Shown here in pieces: positions 25,814 through 33,654 of a stretch of 62,823 bases of DNA (position 1 is its first letter; the number at the start of each line of letters is the position of its first letter). Made by a program: the position numbers and the translations under genes. This DNA comes from Halobacteriales archaeon QS_1_68_20 (GTDB lineage Archaea; Halobacteriota; Halobacteria; Halobacteriales; PXRE01), in assembly GCA_003021085.1 (NCBI GenBank), contig PXRE01000026.1:1-62823 (forward strand). Reading direction: 5' to 3'. The notes below the pieces were generated by a model. That model searched no databases and was not told the DNA's origin. It was given only the letters and a program-made list of their open reading frames with translations.

Positions 25814-26686
25814 ATGGACGAACGCGCGGCGCTGGCGCTGGTTTCGGAGGTCGTCGACGCTGCGGGCGACGACGCCGCCGTCGTCGACGGCCAGGTCTTC
25901 ACCGTCGACATGCTCCACGAGACCAGTGACTTCCCCGCAGGGACGACCCGGTACACCGCGGGCTGGCGTTCGGTCGGCGCCTCGCTGTCGGACGTCGCCG
26001 CGATGGGCGCGACGGCGACCGCGGCGGTCGCGGTCTACGGCGTCCCGTCCTTCGACGAGGAGGGTCTCTCGGCGTTCCTCCGTGGTGCCACTGACGTCTG
26101 CGAGGCCGTCGACGCCCGGTACGTCGGGGGCGACCTGGACGAACACGGCGAGTTCACGGTCGCGTCCGCGGTCATCGGACGGACGGACGACCCCGTGCTC
26201 CGGTCGGGGGCCTCCCCCGATGACCTCGTCTGCGTGACCGGGACGCTCGGCCGGTCGGCGGCGGGCCTCCGTGCATTCAAGGCCGGCGACGATGAGCGAG
26301 GCAACGACCTGTTCCGCTTCCGTCCGCGGGTCGCCGCCGGGGAGACGCTGGCGGAGTACGCCACCGCGATGATGGACTCCAGCGACGGTCTGGCCCGGTC
26401 GCTGCACCAGCTAGCCGAGGCCAGCGACTGTGGGTTCGCCGTCCGGAGCGAGGCCGTCCCGGTCGACGACGCCGTCCACGAGTTCGCCGACGACGTTGCT
26501 GGCGCCCGCGAGATGGGCCTGTACTTCGGCGAGGAGTTCGAACTCGTGGTCACGCTCCCGGAGTCAGCGCTCGCGGACGCGCGCGCCGCGCTGGACGTAC
26601 CCATCAGCGTCGTCGGGGAGGCCACCGAATCGGGGGTGACGCTGGACGGAGAACCGTTGCCCGACCGCGGATTCACGCACGGGTAA
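25814..26686 (+). CDS. thiL: Thiamine-monophosphate kinase
   Basis: A 290-residue PurM/ThiL-family kinase that phosphorylates thiamine phosphate to thiamine diphosphate. It shows GDDAAVVDGQVFTVDMLHE (metal and nucleotide binding), SVGASLSDVAAMGA, VGGDLDEHGEF and MDSSDGLARSLHQLAE. These are the AIR-synthase-like ATP-binding motifs of ThiL. The start MDERAALALV is at the usual distance before the GDDA motif. Monocistronic as far as visible. Confidence 0.92.
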   Translation: MDERAALALVSEVVDAAGDDAAVVDGQVFTVDMLHETSDFPAGTTRYTAGWRSVGASLSDVAAMGATATAAVAVYGVPSFDEEGLSAFLRGATDVCEAVDARYVGGDLDEHGEFTVASAVIGRTDDPVLRSGASPDDLVCVTGTLGRSAAGLRAFKAGDDERGNDLFRFRPRVAAGETLAEYATAMMDSSDGLARSLHQLAEASDCGFAVRSEAVPVDDAVHEFADDVAGAREMGLYFGEEFELVVTLPESALADARAALDVPISVVGEATESGVTLDGEPLPDRGFTHG

Positions 26687-26708
26687 CCGACTCGGGTGAC
26701 TGAGCGGA

Positions 26709-27000
26709 TTATCTCGGTGGATCGGCGTAGGGAATCTGGGTCATCCCCAGTTCCTCGAAGTCCCCGTCGTAGCCGAGGACGTGATCGACGCCGAGTTCGG
26801 CCGCGTGTTCGGCGATGACGACGTCCGTAAACGAGGCATCGGTCGTATGTCCCTCCGTCAGGAACGTCCCCTGGGCAGAGCGGAACGTCTCCTCGCCGAC
26901 GTGGCGGACGGAGACTGACTCGGTATGCGTCCAGGGTTTCGAGCGCGATCTCGGCCCGTTCGTGACCCACGCGCGCTCTCAATATTCGCAGCACTCGTCT
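26709..27000 (-). pseudogene. VapC-like PIN toxin remnant
   Basis: The C-terminal PIN half reads VRHVGEETFRSAQGTFLTEG, DASFTDVVIAEHAAELGV and HVLGYDGDFEELGM, with the typical late acidic residues (TD...D.F). The preceding part, VGHERAEIALETLDAY, is in a different frame, and the N-terminal catalytic Asp segment (VDTNVLV type) is missing. At least one frameshift and a deletion separate it from the antitoxin. Inactive. Confidence 0.75.
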
Positions 27001-27208
27001 GCGGGCCCTCCTCGTCTTCGGGGAAGGGATCGTCGATCCGGAACAGCGGGTCCGACGGATCGTGCGTCGCCTCACTGTCGGTCCACATCGTGAGTGCGCG
27101 CCTCGCGGCCTCCTTGACCGAGAGGTCCCGTTCTTCGGCGAGTTGCCGGAAACGTTCGTAGTCGTCCTCGTCCAGGGCCGTCTGGACCACTTTTCCCCCG
27201 CTCGACAT
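26858..27208 (-). CDS. VapB-like antitoxin, C-terminus run-on into toxin remnant
   Basis: The N-terminal part GGKVVQTALDEDDYERFRQL with LSVKEAARRALTMW looks like a ribbon-helix-helix/AbrB-type antitoxin of haloarchaeal VapBC pairs, followed by a typical acidic linker to FPEDEEGPQTSAAN. From there the frame continues as Arg/Ser-rich sequence translated out of frame from the PIN remnant, ending at 26858. An orphan antitoxin may still be made. Start at 27208 (an ATG at 27226 is also possible). Confidence 0.65.
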   Translation of the reverse strand: MSSGGKVVQTALDEDDYERFRQLAEERDLSVKEAARRALTMWTDSEATHDPSDPLFRIDDPFPEDEEGPQTSAANIESARGSRTGRDRARNPGRIPSQSPSATSARRRSALPRGRS

Positions 27209-27380
27209 GGGTCTATTCACGTCCATGTCTCATCTCCTACCACATGAAAACCCTCGCCGAAGATGGGGGCGGTCTACGTCGCCGACGCCGCGAACGCCCC
27301 TGAGAGCACTCGTCCAGCCAGTGCTCGACGGTTCGTCGGAAGGGGTCGAGAGGGTCCTGACTCCGCTACCGCCGGAGGTC

Positions 27381-28550
27381 TCACCCGACGACCTGGAACG
27401 GCACCGGCGTGAAACAGAGCAGGCCGAGCAAGAACGTGACGACGCCGACGAGAATCCGCCGCCACCCCAGCGGCGACTCGTCGATGGGTCTGGCAGGGCC
27501 GTTCAGCGCCAGTAGCATCGCGAACCCGCCCCAGACCGTCCACAGCAGGACGGAATCCTGCAGGCCCGCACCGACGACGTAGTGGAGGTATCCGGCGAGG
27601 CCGAACAGCGCAAGCGGCACGACGGCGTTGATCGACTCCTGGCGCTCACCGAGCATCGCCCGGAGCATGTGTCCGCCGTCCAGTTGCCCGACGGGAACGA
27701 GGTTGAGGAACGTGACGAACATCCCCACCCAGCCGCCGATCACGACCGGGTTCACGCTCTTGGTCGGGTCGTCGTACTTCAGCGGCTGCCCCAGGGCGTC
27801 GGCCATCAGTTCGAGCAACGGCGGGTCCGCCAGCCTGATGACGCTGTCGGACTCCTGGACGACTTCCCGGGGGACCGAGACGGGGTCCATCGTCAGTCCA
27901 ACCGCCGTGACGACGACCGTCGCGGCGAGGCCGGCCAGCGGCCCGGCGACGCCGATGTCGAACAGGGCCCGCCGGTCGGGCATCTTCCCGCGCATCTTGA
28001 TGACCGCGCCCATCGTCCCGAAGATGGTCGGTACGGGGATGAAGTACGGCAACGTGGCGTCGACGCCGTGGTACCGGCTCATCACGTAGTGACCCAGTTC
28101 GTGGACGCCGAGCACCCCCAGGACGGCGACGGTGAACGGCCAGGCCTCCAGCAGCGCGAGCGGGTTCTCCGCGATTGTCGACGGGTCGACCCAGTACCAG
28201 CCCACCGCGCCCACGAGCAACGTCGAGAAGACCGTCGCCACGAACAGGATGGCGTTCGTCCACGGGAAGCCACTGTCGGTGCTCCGGGGTTGCGCAACCA
28301 GCACGAACTCCCCGAGGCGCTCCTGCAGGTGGAGTTCGAACCCCTCCTCCCGGAACGCCGACCACAACTGCCGGACGACTTCGTCCTCCGGGGCCTGTGG
28401 CTGGCCGAAGTACAGCAACCGGTCCCCGTCCGTGCGCGTCTCGTAGACGCGGAAGACGCCTTCGAAGGCCTCCCTGGGGACGCCGTCGTCGGGGAGGCTC
28501 GCAGTCCGCTCGGGGAATCCGCTCCCGGGCGGTTCGGTGTCCTCGGCCAT
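27381..28550 (-). CDS. Site-2-protease family M50 metalloprotease
   Basis: A 389-residue intramembrane zinc protease. A soluble N-terminal domain (about 1-110) precedes the membrane part with HELGH (in LGVLGVHELGHYVMSRY) and the second motif NLVPVGQLDGGHML (N-x2-P-x3-LDGG) carrying the third zinc ligand Asp. About six to seven hydrophobic segments. Such proteases cleave membrane-bound regulators; no target is adjacent. The start MAEDTEPPGSG at 28550 is chosen over an upstream codon that would lie in the promoter. Confidence 0.9.
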   Translation of the reverse strand: MAEDTEPPGSGFPERTASLPDDGVPREAFEGVFRVYETRTDGDRLLYFGQPQAPEDEVVRQLWSAFREEGFELHLQERLGEFVLVAQPRSTDSGFPWTNAILFVATVFSTLLVGAVGWYWVDPSTIAENPLALLEAWPFTVAVLGVLGVHELGHYVMSRYHGVDATLPYFIPVPTIFGTMGAVIKMRGKMPDRRALFDIGVAGPLAGLAATVVVTAVGLTMDPVSVPREVVQESDSVIRLADPPLLELMADALGQPLKYDDPTKSVNPVVIGGWVGMFVTFLNLVPVGQLDGGHMLRAMLGERQESINAVVPLALFGLAGYLHYVVGAGLQDSVLLWTVWGGFAMLLALNGPARPIDESPLGWRRILVGVVTFLLGLLCFTPVPFQVVG

Positions 28551-28659
28551 GAAACTACGGTACGGACCGGCACTCAATAAGTCTTGGAAAAGCGGACGTG
28601 GCGACCCGGAGATCGATCCGGGCGGTTGGGCCCGTCGCGGGGACCTGGGCGACGGGCGG

Positions 28660-28932
28660 TCACGCCGCAGCGATGCGCCAGGTGGTGGCGCTCGTGTACG
28701 ACCACTTCTCGATCTCGATTTCCTCGGCGGACTCAGTCAGCTTCACCATGATGGCGCCGATCTCTTTGGGGGACAACCCGACCTCGTCTGCGATGAACTT
28801 GCTCTTGAAGTAGACCTCGCCGTCGTCCTCGACGCGATTCCGGAGGTACTGCTTCAGACGCTGTTCTTTGCTCGTCGTTTCGCTGCGAGTGGCGGTTTCG
28901 CTGCGAGTGGAGGGCTCCGCAGTTGCGCTCAT
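28660..28932 (-). CDS. Small winged-helix protein (haloarchaeal DUF7123-like)
   Basis: A 90-residue protein. The low-complexity Ser/Thr/Glu N-terminus contains a duplicated RSETA..RSET, followed by EQRLKQYLRNRVEDDGEVYF and KFIADEVGLSPKEIGAIMVK, a clear winged-helix recognition region, then EIEKWSYTSATTWRI. Family name from memory (DUF7123), not certain. Probably a DNA-binding protein. The minus-strand TATA-like TTATATGC lies at about 28966-28973. Confidence 0.75.
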   Translation of the reverse strand: MSATAEPSTRSETATRSETTSKEQRLKQYLRNRVEDDGEVYFKSKFIADEVGLSPKEIGAIMVKLTESAEEIEIEKWSYTSATTWRIAAA

Positions 28933-29021
28933 TGTCTCACCAATCGCTCCATGGACGGTCCATTGCATATAACGGCAGGACGCTTCGGGCGACTTTGGCA
29001 ACTTTTAGCCGACAGCCGACA

Positions 29022-29065
29022 TTTTACGAACGCACGAGAGATTTTTAGACGTTTTACGAACGTCT
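29022..29065. promoter_or_regulatory. TTTTACGAACG direct repeat and inverted repeat
   Basis: TTTTACGAACG occurs at 29022-29032 and 29052-29062, exactly 30 bp apart. The second lies inside the inverted repeat AGACGTT-TTACG-AACGTCT (29047-29065). A related ACGTTTTACGACG lies at 19331-19343. It sits between the winged-helix gene promoter and the 3' end of the MobB-MoaE gene. It could be an operator pair for the winged-helix gene. Confidence 0.4.
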
Positions 29066-29193
29066 CTCGGGGACTATTTTGCATAGGGAAAACTGAAAGT
29101 AATGAGGGCGAACGAGCGGTAGTTCGGGCTTTCCTCGCGCCGTTCGAGGCAAAAGTCGCCGGTAATGAGCGGCTGGACGCGGTCGCCCGCGAC

Positions 29194-30000
29194 TCAGGCG
29201 CGTTCGTGGACCCAGAACTCCTCGTCGACTGTCACTTCCTTCTTGAAGAGGGGGACCTCTTCCTTGAGGCGGTCGATGCCGTCTTCGACGGTCCGGAAGG
29301 CCTCCTCGCGGTGACCGGCGAGCACCACGACGAAGACGATGTCCTCGCCGTACTCGATGACGCCGGTGCGGTGGTGGAGTCGGACCGCCTGGACGCCGTC
29401 CCGGGCCTCCAGTTCCTCGCGGAGAGTTGCCATCCGCTCGTCGGCGACACCCTCGTACTTCTCGAACGAGAGGTACTCCGTCGGTTCGTCGTCTGGGCTA
29501 TCCTTCGCGCGGACGCGCCCGGTGAACGTTGCGATGGCCCCCGCGCGTTCGGCGTCCGGCGAGCGCTTGACCGCCGCGACCAGCGACTCGAGGGTCTCGA
29601 ACGGTTCCGTTTCTTCGAGTCGGTCCAGCACCCCGTCGGCGTCCACGCTCGTCGCGTCGGCCGCGGTCACGAGCGGTTCGCCGGTGCTCTCCGCGTCGCC
29701 GAGGACGACCGTCGGGAGGTCTGCACCCGGGAACCCTTCCACGAGCGCGTAGTCGTGGTCCGGCGCGAGGCCGGCGAGGACGTCGGCCAGGGTCTCGTCC
29801 ATGCCGGTAGCGACCCAGTCGCCGTCGTCGCCGAGCCGATACGTCGTTTCGACGGCGGGCGAGTCCGCTTCCCTGCCGGTCTCGGCGGGGTCGGACGACC
29901 GCCGGACCGTCGCGACGCGGCCGTCGATGCGGTCCGCGAGTCGCTCGACGAGCGACGCGGCCTCGGGGCGGTCCGCGCCGACGACTCCGAGTACCTTCAT
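29194..30000 (-). CDS. moaE: MobB-MoaE fusion, molybdopterin synthase large subunit
   Basis: A 268-residue protein. Residues from about 145 on are MoaE: AGAIATFTGRVRAKDS, LSFEKYEGVADERM, RLHHRTGVIEYGEDIVFVVV and VPLFKKEVTVDEEFW, the large subunit that inserts sulfur into precursor Z. Residues 1-130 resemble MobB (MKVLGVVGADRPEAASLVER and ALVEGFPGADLPTV). The Walker A loop is degenerate (no GKT/GKS), so nucleotide hydrolysis by the MobB part is doubtful. It serves Moco enzymes such as the CoxL-type oxidoreductase in this window. Confidence 0.88.
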   Translation of the reverse strand: MKVLGVVGADRPEAASLVERLADRIDGRVATVRRSSDPAETGREADSPAVETTYRLGDDGDWVATGMDETLADVLAGLAPDHDYALVEGFPGADLPTVVLGDAESTGEPLVTAADATSVDADGVLDRLEETEPFETLESLVAAVKRSPDAERAGAIATFTGRVRAKDSPDDEPTEYLSFEKYEGVADERMATLREELEARDGVQAVRLHHRTGVIEYGEDIVFVVVLAGHREEAFRTVEDGIDRLKEEVPLFKKEVTVDEEFWVHERA

Positions 30001-30050
30001 GTCGGACAGGTGGACCGCTGTGGGCTTGTAGGTTCCGCACCCGTTGGCAA

Positions 30051-30060
30051 TCCTTAAGAG
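30051..30060 (+). promoter_or_regulatory. TATA-like box of the pyrH-lysS operon
   Basis: TCCTTAAGAG lies 26-35 bases before the pyrH ATG at 30086, giving an essentially leaderless transcript. pyrH and lysS are one base apart. Confidence 0.6.
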
Positions 30061-30085
30061 CGCGACCGGGCTACCGGTCTGTAGC

Positions 30086-30799
30086 ATGAAGGTCGTCGTC
30101 TCTATCGGCGGGAGCGTGCTCGTCCCGGAACTGGACTCCGACCGGGTACAGGAGTACGCGGACGTCATCGAGGAGTTAGCCGACGAGGGTGCGACGCTGG
30201 GGACGGTCGTGGGGGGCGGGACCGTCGCGCGCGACTACATCGGCGCGGCCCGCGAACTCGGCGCCGACGAGATCTGGCTGGACAGCATCGGGATCGCCGC
30301 GACGCGGTTGAACGCCCGCCTGTTGCTGTCGGCGCTGGACGACAGCCGTGTGGCACGATCGGTCCCGGAGGACTACGAGACCGCCGGCGAACTGCTCCGG
30401 CAGGGCAACCTCTGTGTCATGGGCGGCGCCATCGCCGGCCAGACCACCGACGCCGTCAGCGCCGCGCTGGCGGAGTTCGTCGACGCGGACCTGCTGGTGT
30501 ACGCCACCAGCGTCCCCGGGGTGTTCGACGCCGACCCCAACGTCGACGACGACGCCGAGCGGTTCACGGAACTGTCCCCGAGCGAACTGCTGGACGTCAT
30601 CAGCGGCATCGAGATGAGCGCCGGCAGTTCCGCTCCGGTCGACATCCTGGCGGCGAAACTCATCGAGCGCTCGAAGATGCGCACCGTGGTGCTGGACGGC
30701 ACCGACCCGCAGGCCATCGCGGACGCCGTCCTCCACGGCGAGCACGACGGGACCGACATCATCCCGGAGAACACTGGCGACCCCGACGCCTGGTGGTAG
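30086..30799 (+). CDS. pyrH: Uridylate kinase (UMP kinase)
   Basis: A 237-residue amino-acid-kinase-family enzyme phosphorylating UMP to UDP. Motifs: VVSIGGSVLVPE (phosphate-binding), TVVGGGTVARDYIGAAR, YATSVPGVFDADPN and SAGSSAPVDILAAKLIE. It is archaeal-type by length and lack of a GTP-regulated extension. The stop is one base from the lysS ATG, so the two are one operon. Confidence 0.93.
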   Translation: MKVVVSIGGSVLVPELDSDRVQEYADVIEELADEGATLGTVVGGGTVARDYIGAARELGADEIWLDSIGIAATRLNARLLLSALDDSRVARSVPEDYETAGELLRQGNLCVMGGAIAGQTTDAVSAALAEFVDADLLVYATSVPGVFDADPNVDDDAERFTELSPSELLDVISGIEMSAGSSAPVDILAAKLIERSKMRTVVLDGTDPQAIADAVLHGEHDGTDIIPENTGDPDAWW

Positions 30800-30800
30800 G

Positions 30801-32582
30801 ATGAGCGCGGACGCTACCGATCCGTACACGCTCCACGAGGACCCCGAGGACGGAGACGAGGACCACCACGTCTTCTGGGCCGACGAGGTGGCCGATCAGA
30901 TCGAAGCTCGGAACCCGGACGAACCGGTCGTGATCAAGGGTGGCATCTCGCCTTCCGGGGTCCCACACCTCGGCAACATGAACGAGATCATGCGGGGGTA
31001 CTTCGTGGCGGAGGCCCTGCGGGACCGCGGCTACGAGGTCCGGCAGGTGTTCACCACCGACGACCGCGACCCCCTGCGGAAGCTTCCCCGGAAACTGGCC
31101 GACCTCGACGGCAACATCGTCGACCTTGGGGACGTCGACGCCGGCGCGCTCGGCCGCAACCTCGGCAAGCCCTACACCGACGTCCCGGACCCGTTCGGGT
31201 GCTGTGACTCCTACGGCGAGCACTTCTCGAACTTCGTCCGGCGGGCCGCCGACCAGCTGGGCGTCCCCATCGACGTCGTCTCCAACACCGAACTGTACGA
31301 GGATGGCGAGTTCGAGGACGTGACCCGCCGTCTGCTCTCGGACGTGGAACACGCCCGCGAGGTGCTAGCGCCGTACCAGGACAAGGTCGACGAGGAGTAC
31401 GTCCCGTTCAACCCCATCTGCGAGGACTGCGGCAAGATCACCGAGACGGTGCTGTCGGTCGATCCGGAAGCCGGCACGGTCGAGTACGCGTGCACGGACA
31501 TCGAGGCCGGCGACCGGACCATCGAGGGGTGTGGCCACCAGGGGACCGCCACCTTCCGGGAGGGGAAACTCCCCTGGCGCTTCGAGTGGCCGGCACAGTG
31601 GGAGATTCTGGGCGTCGATCACGAACCGTTCGGCAAGGACCACGCCGAAGGCTCCTGGCCCTCCGGCGAGGACGTCGCTTGGAACGTCCTCGGCATCGAA
31701 CCGCCGGTGCCGATGGTCTACGAGTGGTTCACGCTCAACGGTGACCCGTTCTCCTCATCGGCGGGCAACGTCATCCTCGTCGGCGAGGTGCTGGAGTTGA
31801 TCGAACCCGAGGTCCTGCGGTACTTCTTCGCCAAGGATCCCTCGAGGGCCAGGGACTTCGACGTGGCCGAACTCGACCACCTCACGGGCGCGTTCGATCG
31901 GTTCGAGCGCGCCTACTACGGCGAACCGGACGCCGACGATCAGGACCCCGAGTTCGCAGAGCGGGCGTACCCGGACGTGATCAGGCCGACGGTCGCCGCG
32001 CTGGTCGACGAGGAGGGCGTCTTCCACGTCGAGGGCGACGGTCCCTGGAGTCGCGCGGTCGTGGGTACCGAGGAGCGCGAGCGCCTCGACGGCGTCGTCG
32101 AAGCCGGATTCGACCGTCGCGAGCGGTTGCCCTACACCTTCGCCGCGGTGCTGGGGATGGCCGACGACCCGGCCATCCGCGAGCAGGTCGCCCGCGACGA
32201 GGGCCACGTCGCCGAGGACGCTCCCGACTGGGCGGTCGACTACGCGCTGGCCCGGGTCGGACTGGCCGAGCACTGGGCCGACCGCGTCGACAACGAGTTC
32301 AACTACGAACTCAAGCGCGCGGAGATGCCCGACGTGGCCTTCGATCCCCGGGTCGAAACGGCGCTGGACGACCTCGCGGACTTCGTCGCGGAGGGCCACG
32401 ACGGCGAGGCCATCCAGGGCGAGATCTACCAGACCGCCAGGCGCCACGACCTCGACGTCGGCGACTTCTTCGCCGCGGGGTACCGGCTGTTCTTCGACCA
32501 GGAGCAGGGGCCGAAACTGGGGCCGTTCCTCGGGAAACTCGACCGGGAGTTCGTCGTCCGGCGACTGCGCCGGGAGGAGTGA
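30801..32582 (+). CDS. lysS: Class I lysyl-tRNA synthetase
   Basis: A 593-residue class I LysRS, the form found in most archaea. The HIGH-like motif is PHLGN (in GGISPSGVPHLGNMNE, about residue 57) and the KMSKS-like motif is FSSSAGN (about 317). A Cys cluster CEDCG and YACTD...GCGHQG between them is a possible zinc site. The C-terminal anticodon-binding region is alpha-helical and acidic. Confidence 0.95.
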   Translation: MSADATDPYTLHEDPEDGDEDHHVFWADEVADQIEARNPDEPVVIKGGISPSGVPHLGNMNEIMRGYFVAEALRDRGYEVRQVFTTDDRDPLRKLPRKLADLDGNIVDLGDVDAGALGRNLGKPYTDVPDPFGCCDSYGEHFSNFVRRAADQLGVPIDVVSNTELYEDGEFEDVTRRLLSDVEHAREVLAPYQDKVDEEYVPFNPICEDCGKITETVLSVDPEAGTVEYACTDIEAGDRTIEGCGHQGTATFREGKLPWRFEWPAQWEILGVDHEPFGKDHAEGSWPSGEDVAWNVLGIEPPVPMVYEWFTLNGDPFSSSAGNVILVGEVLELIEPEVLRYFFAKDPSRARDFDVAELDHLTGAFDRFERAYYGEPDADDQDPEFAERAYPDVIRPTVAALVDEEGVFHVEGDGPWSRAVVGTEERERLDGVVEAGFDRRERLPYTFAAVLGMADDPAIREQVARDEGHVAEDAPDWAVDYALARVGLAEHWADRVDNEFNYELKRAEMPDVAFDPRVETALDDLADFVAEGHDGEAIQGEIYQTARRHDLDVGDFFAAGYRLFFDQEQGPKLGPFLGKLDREFVVRRLRREE

Positions 32583-32924
32583 TCACAGCACCCACCGGAA
32601 CCGGGGGTGGATCCACTCGAAGTCGGCCGCCCGTTCGCGGACGAACCGCTCGGCGTCCCGGCGGTGGCGGCGCTTGCCGACCAGGTTCGCCCCGAGGCCG
32701 TCGACGCCGTTGACGTCGAAGCCGACCGTCCGGACGCTCCAGGTGAGGGTGTCGTAGTAGACCGCAGATTCGGCACCGTCGAGCAGACCCACCAGCAGGC
32801 CGGTCTTGCTGTCGCGCTCCAGTAGCGAGCGGGCCATCGTCCTCGCGCCGTCGTCCCCTCGATTGCGTGCGATGACGGCCGCGAGTTCCGACTCTACGTC
32901 GTCGCTCAGGGACTCGGCGTACAT
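32583..32924 (-). CDS. Hypothetical protein (113 aa)
   Basis: Acidic alpha/beta-looking protein, MYAESLSDDVESELAAVIAR at the N-terminus and RDAERFVRERAADFEWIHPR at the C-terminus. The ORF stop is directly adjacent to the lysS stop (convergent). Composition and GC bias support coding; no family recognised. Confidence 0.7.
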   Translation of the reverse strand: MYAESLSDDVESELAAVIARNRGDDGARTMARSLLERDSKTGLLVGLLDGAESAVYYDTLTWSVRTVGFDVNGVDGLGANLVGKRRHRRDAERFVRERAADFEWIHPRFRWVL

Positions 32925-33252
32925 ACCTCGACGGACGGCGCGGACGGGGATAAAGTCGCGCCGAGGGCGGGGCGAAACTGAAAGTGACCGACGTCCGATT
33001 GCTCACTGCCGGGGCCACTCACTCACCGACGAATCGGCCAAAATGTATAAGAGTAGAAATGTCCCGAAAAATCGAGGAGCGTTCCGGCCAGAGAGCGGCT
33101 CCAGGGCTCGAAATCGGGGAGTACGGCGGTCTTGCCTATCCTACCACGTACCTTTATGATCGGAGCGGGCGTTACAAACGAGTGCGAACGCCGCCAGGGT
33201 CCCCGCCTGAAGACGGTACGACCACCGGTGGCTAGCGCACCAAGGTGATACC
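32925..33252. other. Intergenic stretch, 328 bases
   Basis: Contains a + strand TATA-like CTTTATGAT near 33150 for the gene at 33253, and AAATGTATAAGAG near 33041. No coding sequence is convincing: an open frame at 32984-33235 lacks protein-like composition. No RNA gene recognised. Confidence 0.4.
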
Positions 33253-33534
33253 ATGGCTATCGTCGAACTCCACCTCGACCGTCCGGCATTCAAGCGCGTC
33301 GAAACGACTCGTGGGAACGAGAGCGAACGAGCCCCAGAGACCAAGGTCGTCACCGGATCGGACGAGACGACCGAAGCGTCCGAGGGTGGCGGTGGCGGTA
33401 TGGGCAGGAAACTGTTGCTCGTGGCGCTGGTCGGCGCCGTCACGTTCGTCGCGATGCGCCGGATGCGCAGCGAACCCGACGAGGAGGCCGCCATCGACAT
33501 CGGGACCGAGGAGACCCGACCGAAGACGGAGTAA
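33253..33534 (+). CDS. Small single-pass membrane protein (93 aa)
   Basis: A soluble, charged N-terminus (about 48 residues) and a Gly-rich hinge EGGGGGMGRKLL lead into one membrane helix LLLVALVGAVTFVAMRRM, with an acidic cytoplasmic tail. Common type in haloarchaea, function unknown. Upstream of a disrupted S2P gene, 120 bases apart. Confidence 0.7.
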   Translation: MAIVELHLDRPAFKRVETTRGNESERAPETKVVTGSDETTEASEGGGGGMGRKLLLVALVGAVTFVAMRRMRSEPDEEAAIDIGTEETRPKTE

Positions 33535-33540
33535 CTCGAT

Positions 33541-33584
33541 CCCGTCGCCCGGGCGTTCCGTAACCCGGTCCCGTCGCCCGGGCG
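33541..33584 (+). repeat. 15-bp direct repeat CCCGTCGCCCGGGCG
   Basis: Copies at 33541-33555 and 33570-33584, each containing the palindrome CGCCCGGGCG, with a third GTGCCCGGGC at 33590. It lies just after the stop of the small membrane protein gene, so it may form stacked hairpins that end its transcript. Confidence 0.45.
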
Positions 33585-33654
33585 GCACGGTGCCCGGGCC
33601 GTCGACCGCGCGCGAACCAAACGTCTTTGGCCGTCGCGGCGTGATGGTGAGGTG

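Noticed and set aside
32984..33235. 83-codon open frame in an intergenic region.
   Set aside because: No halophilic amino-acid bias and it overlaps promoter elements of the following gene.
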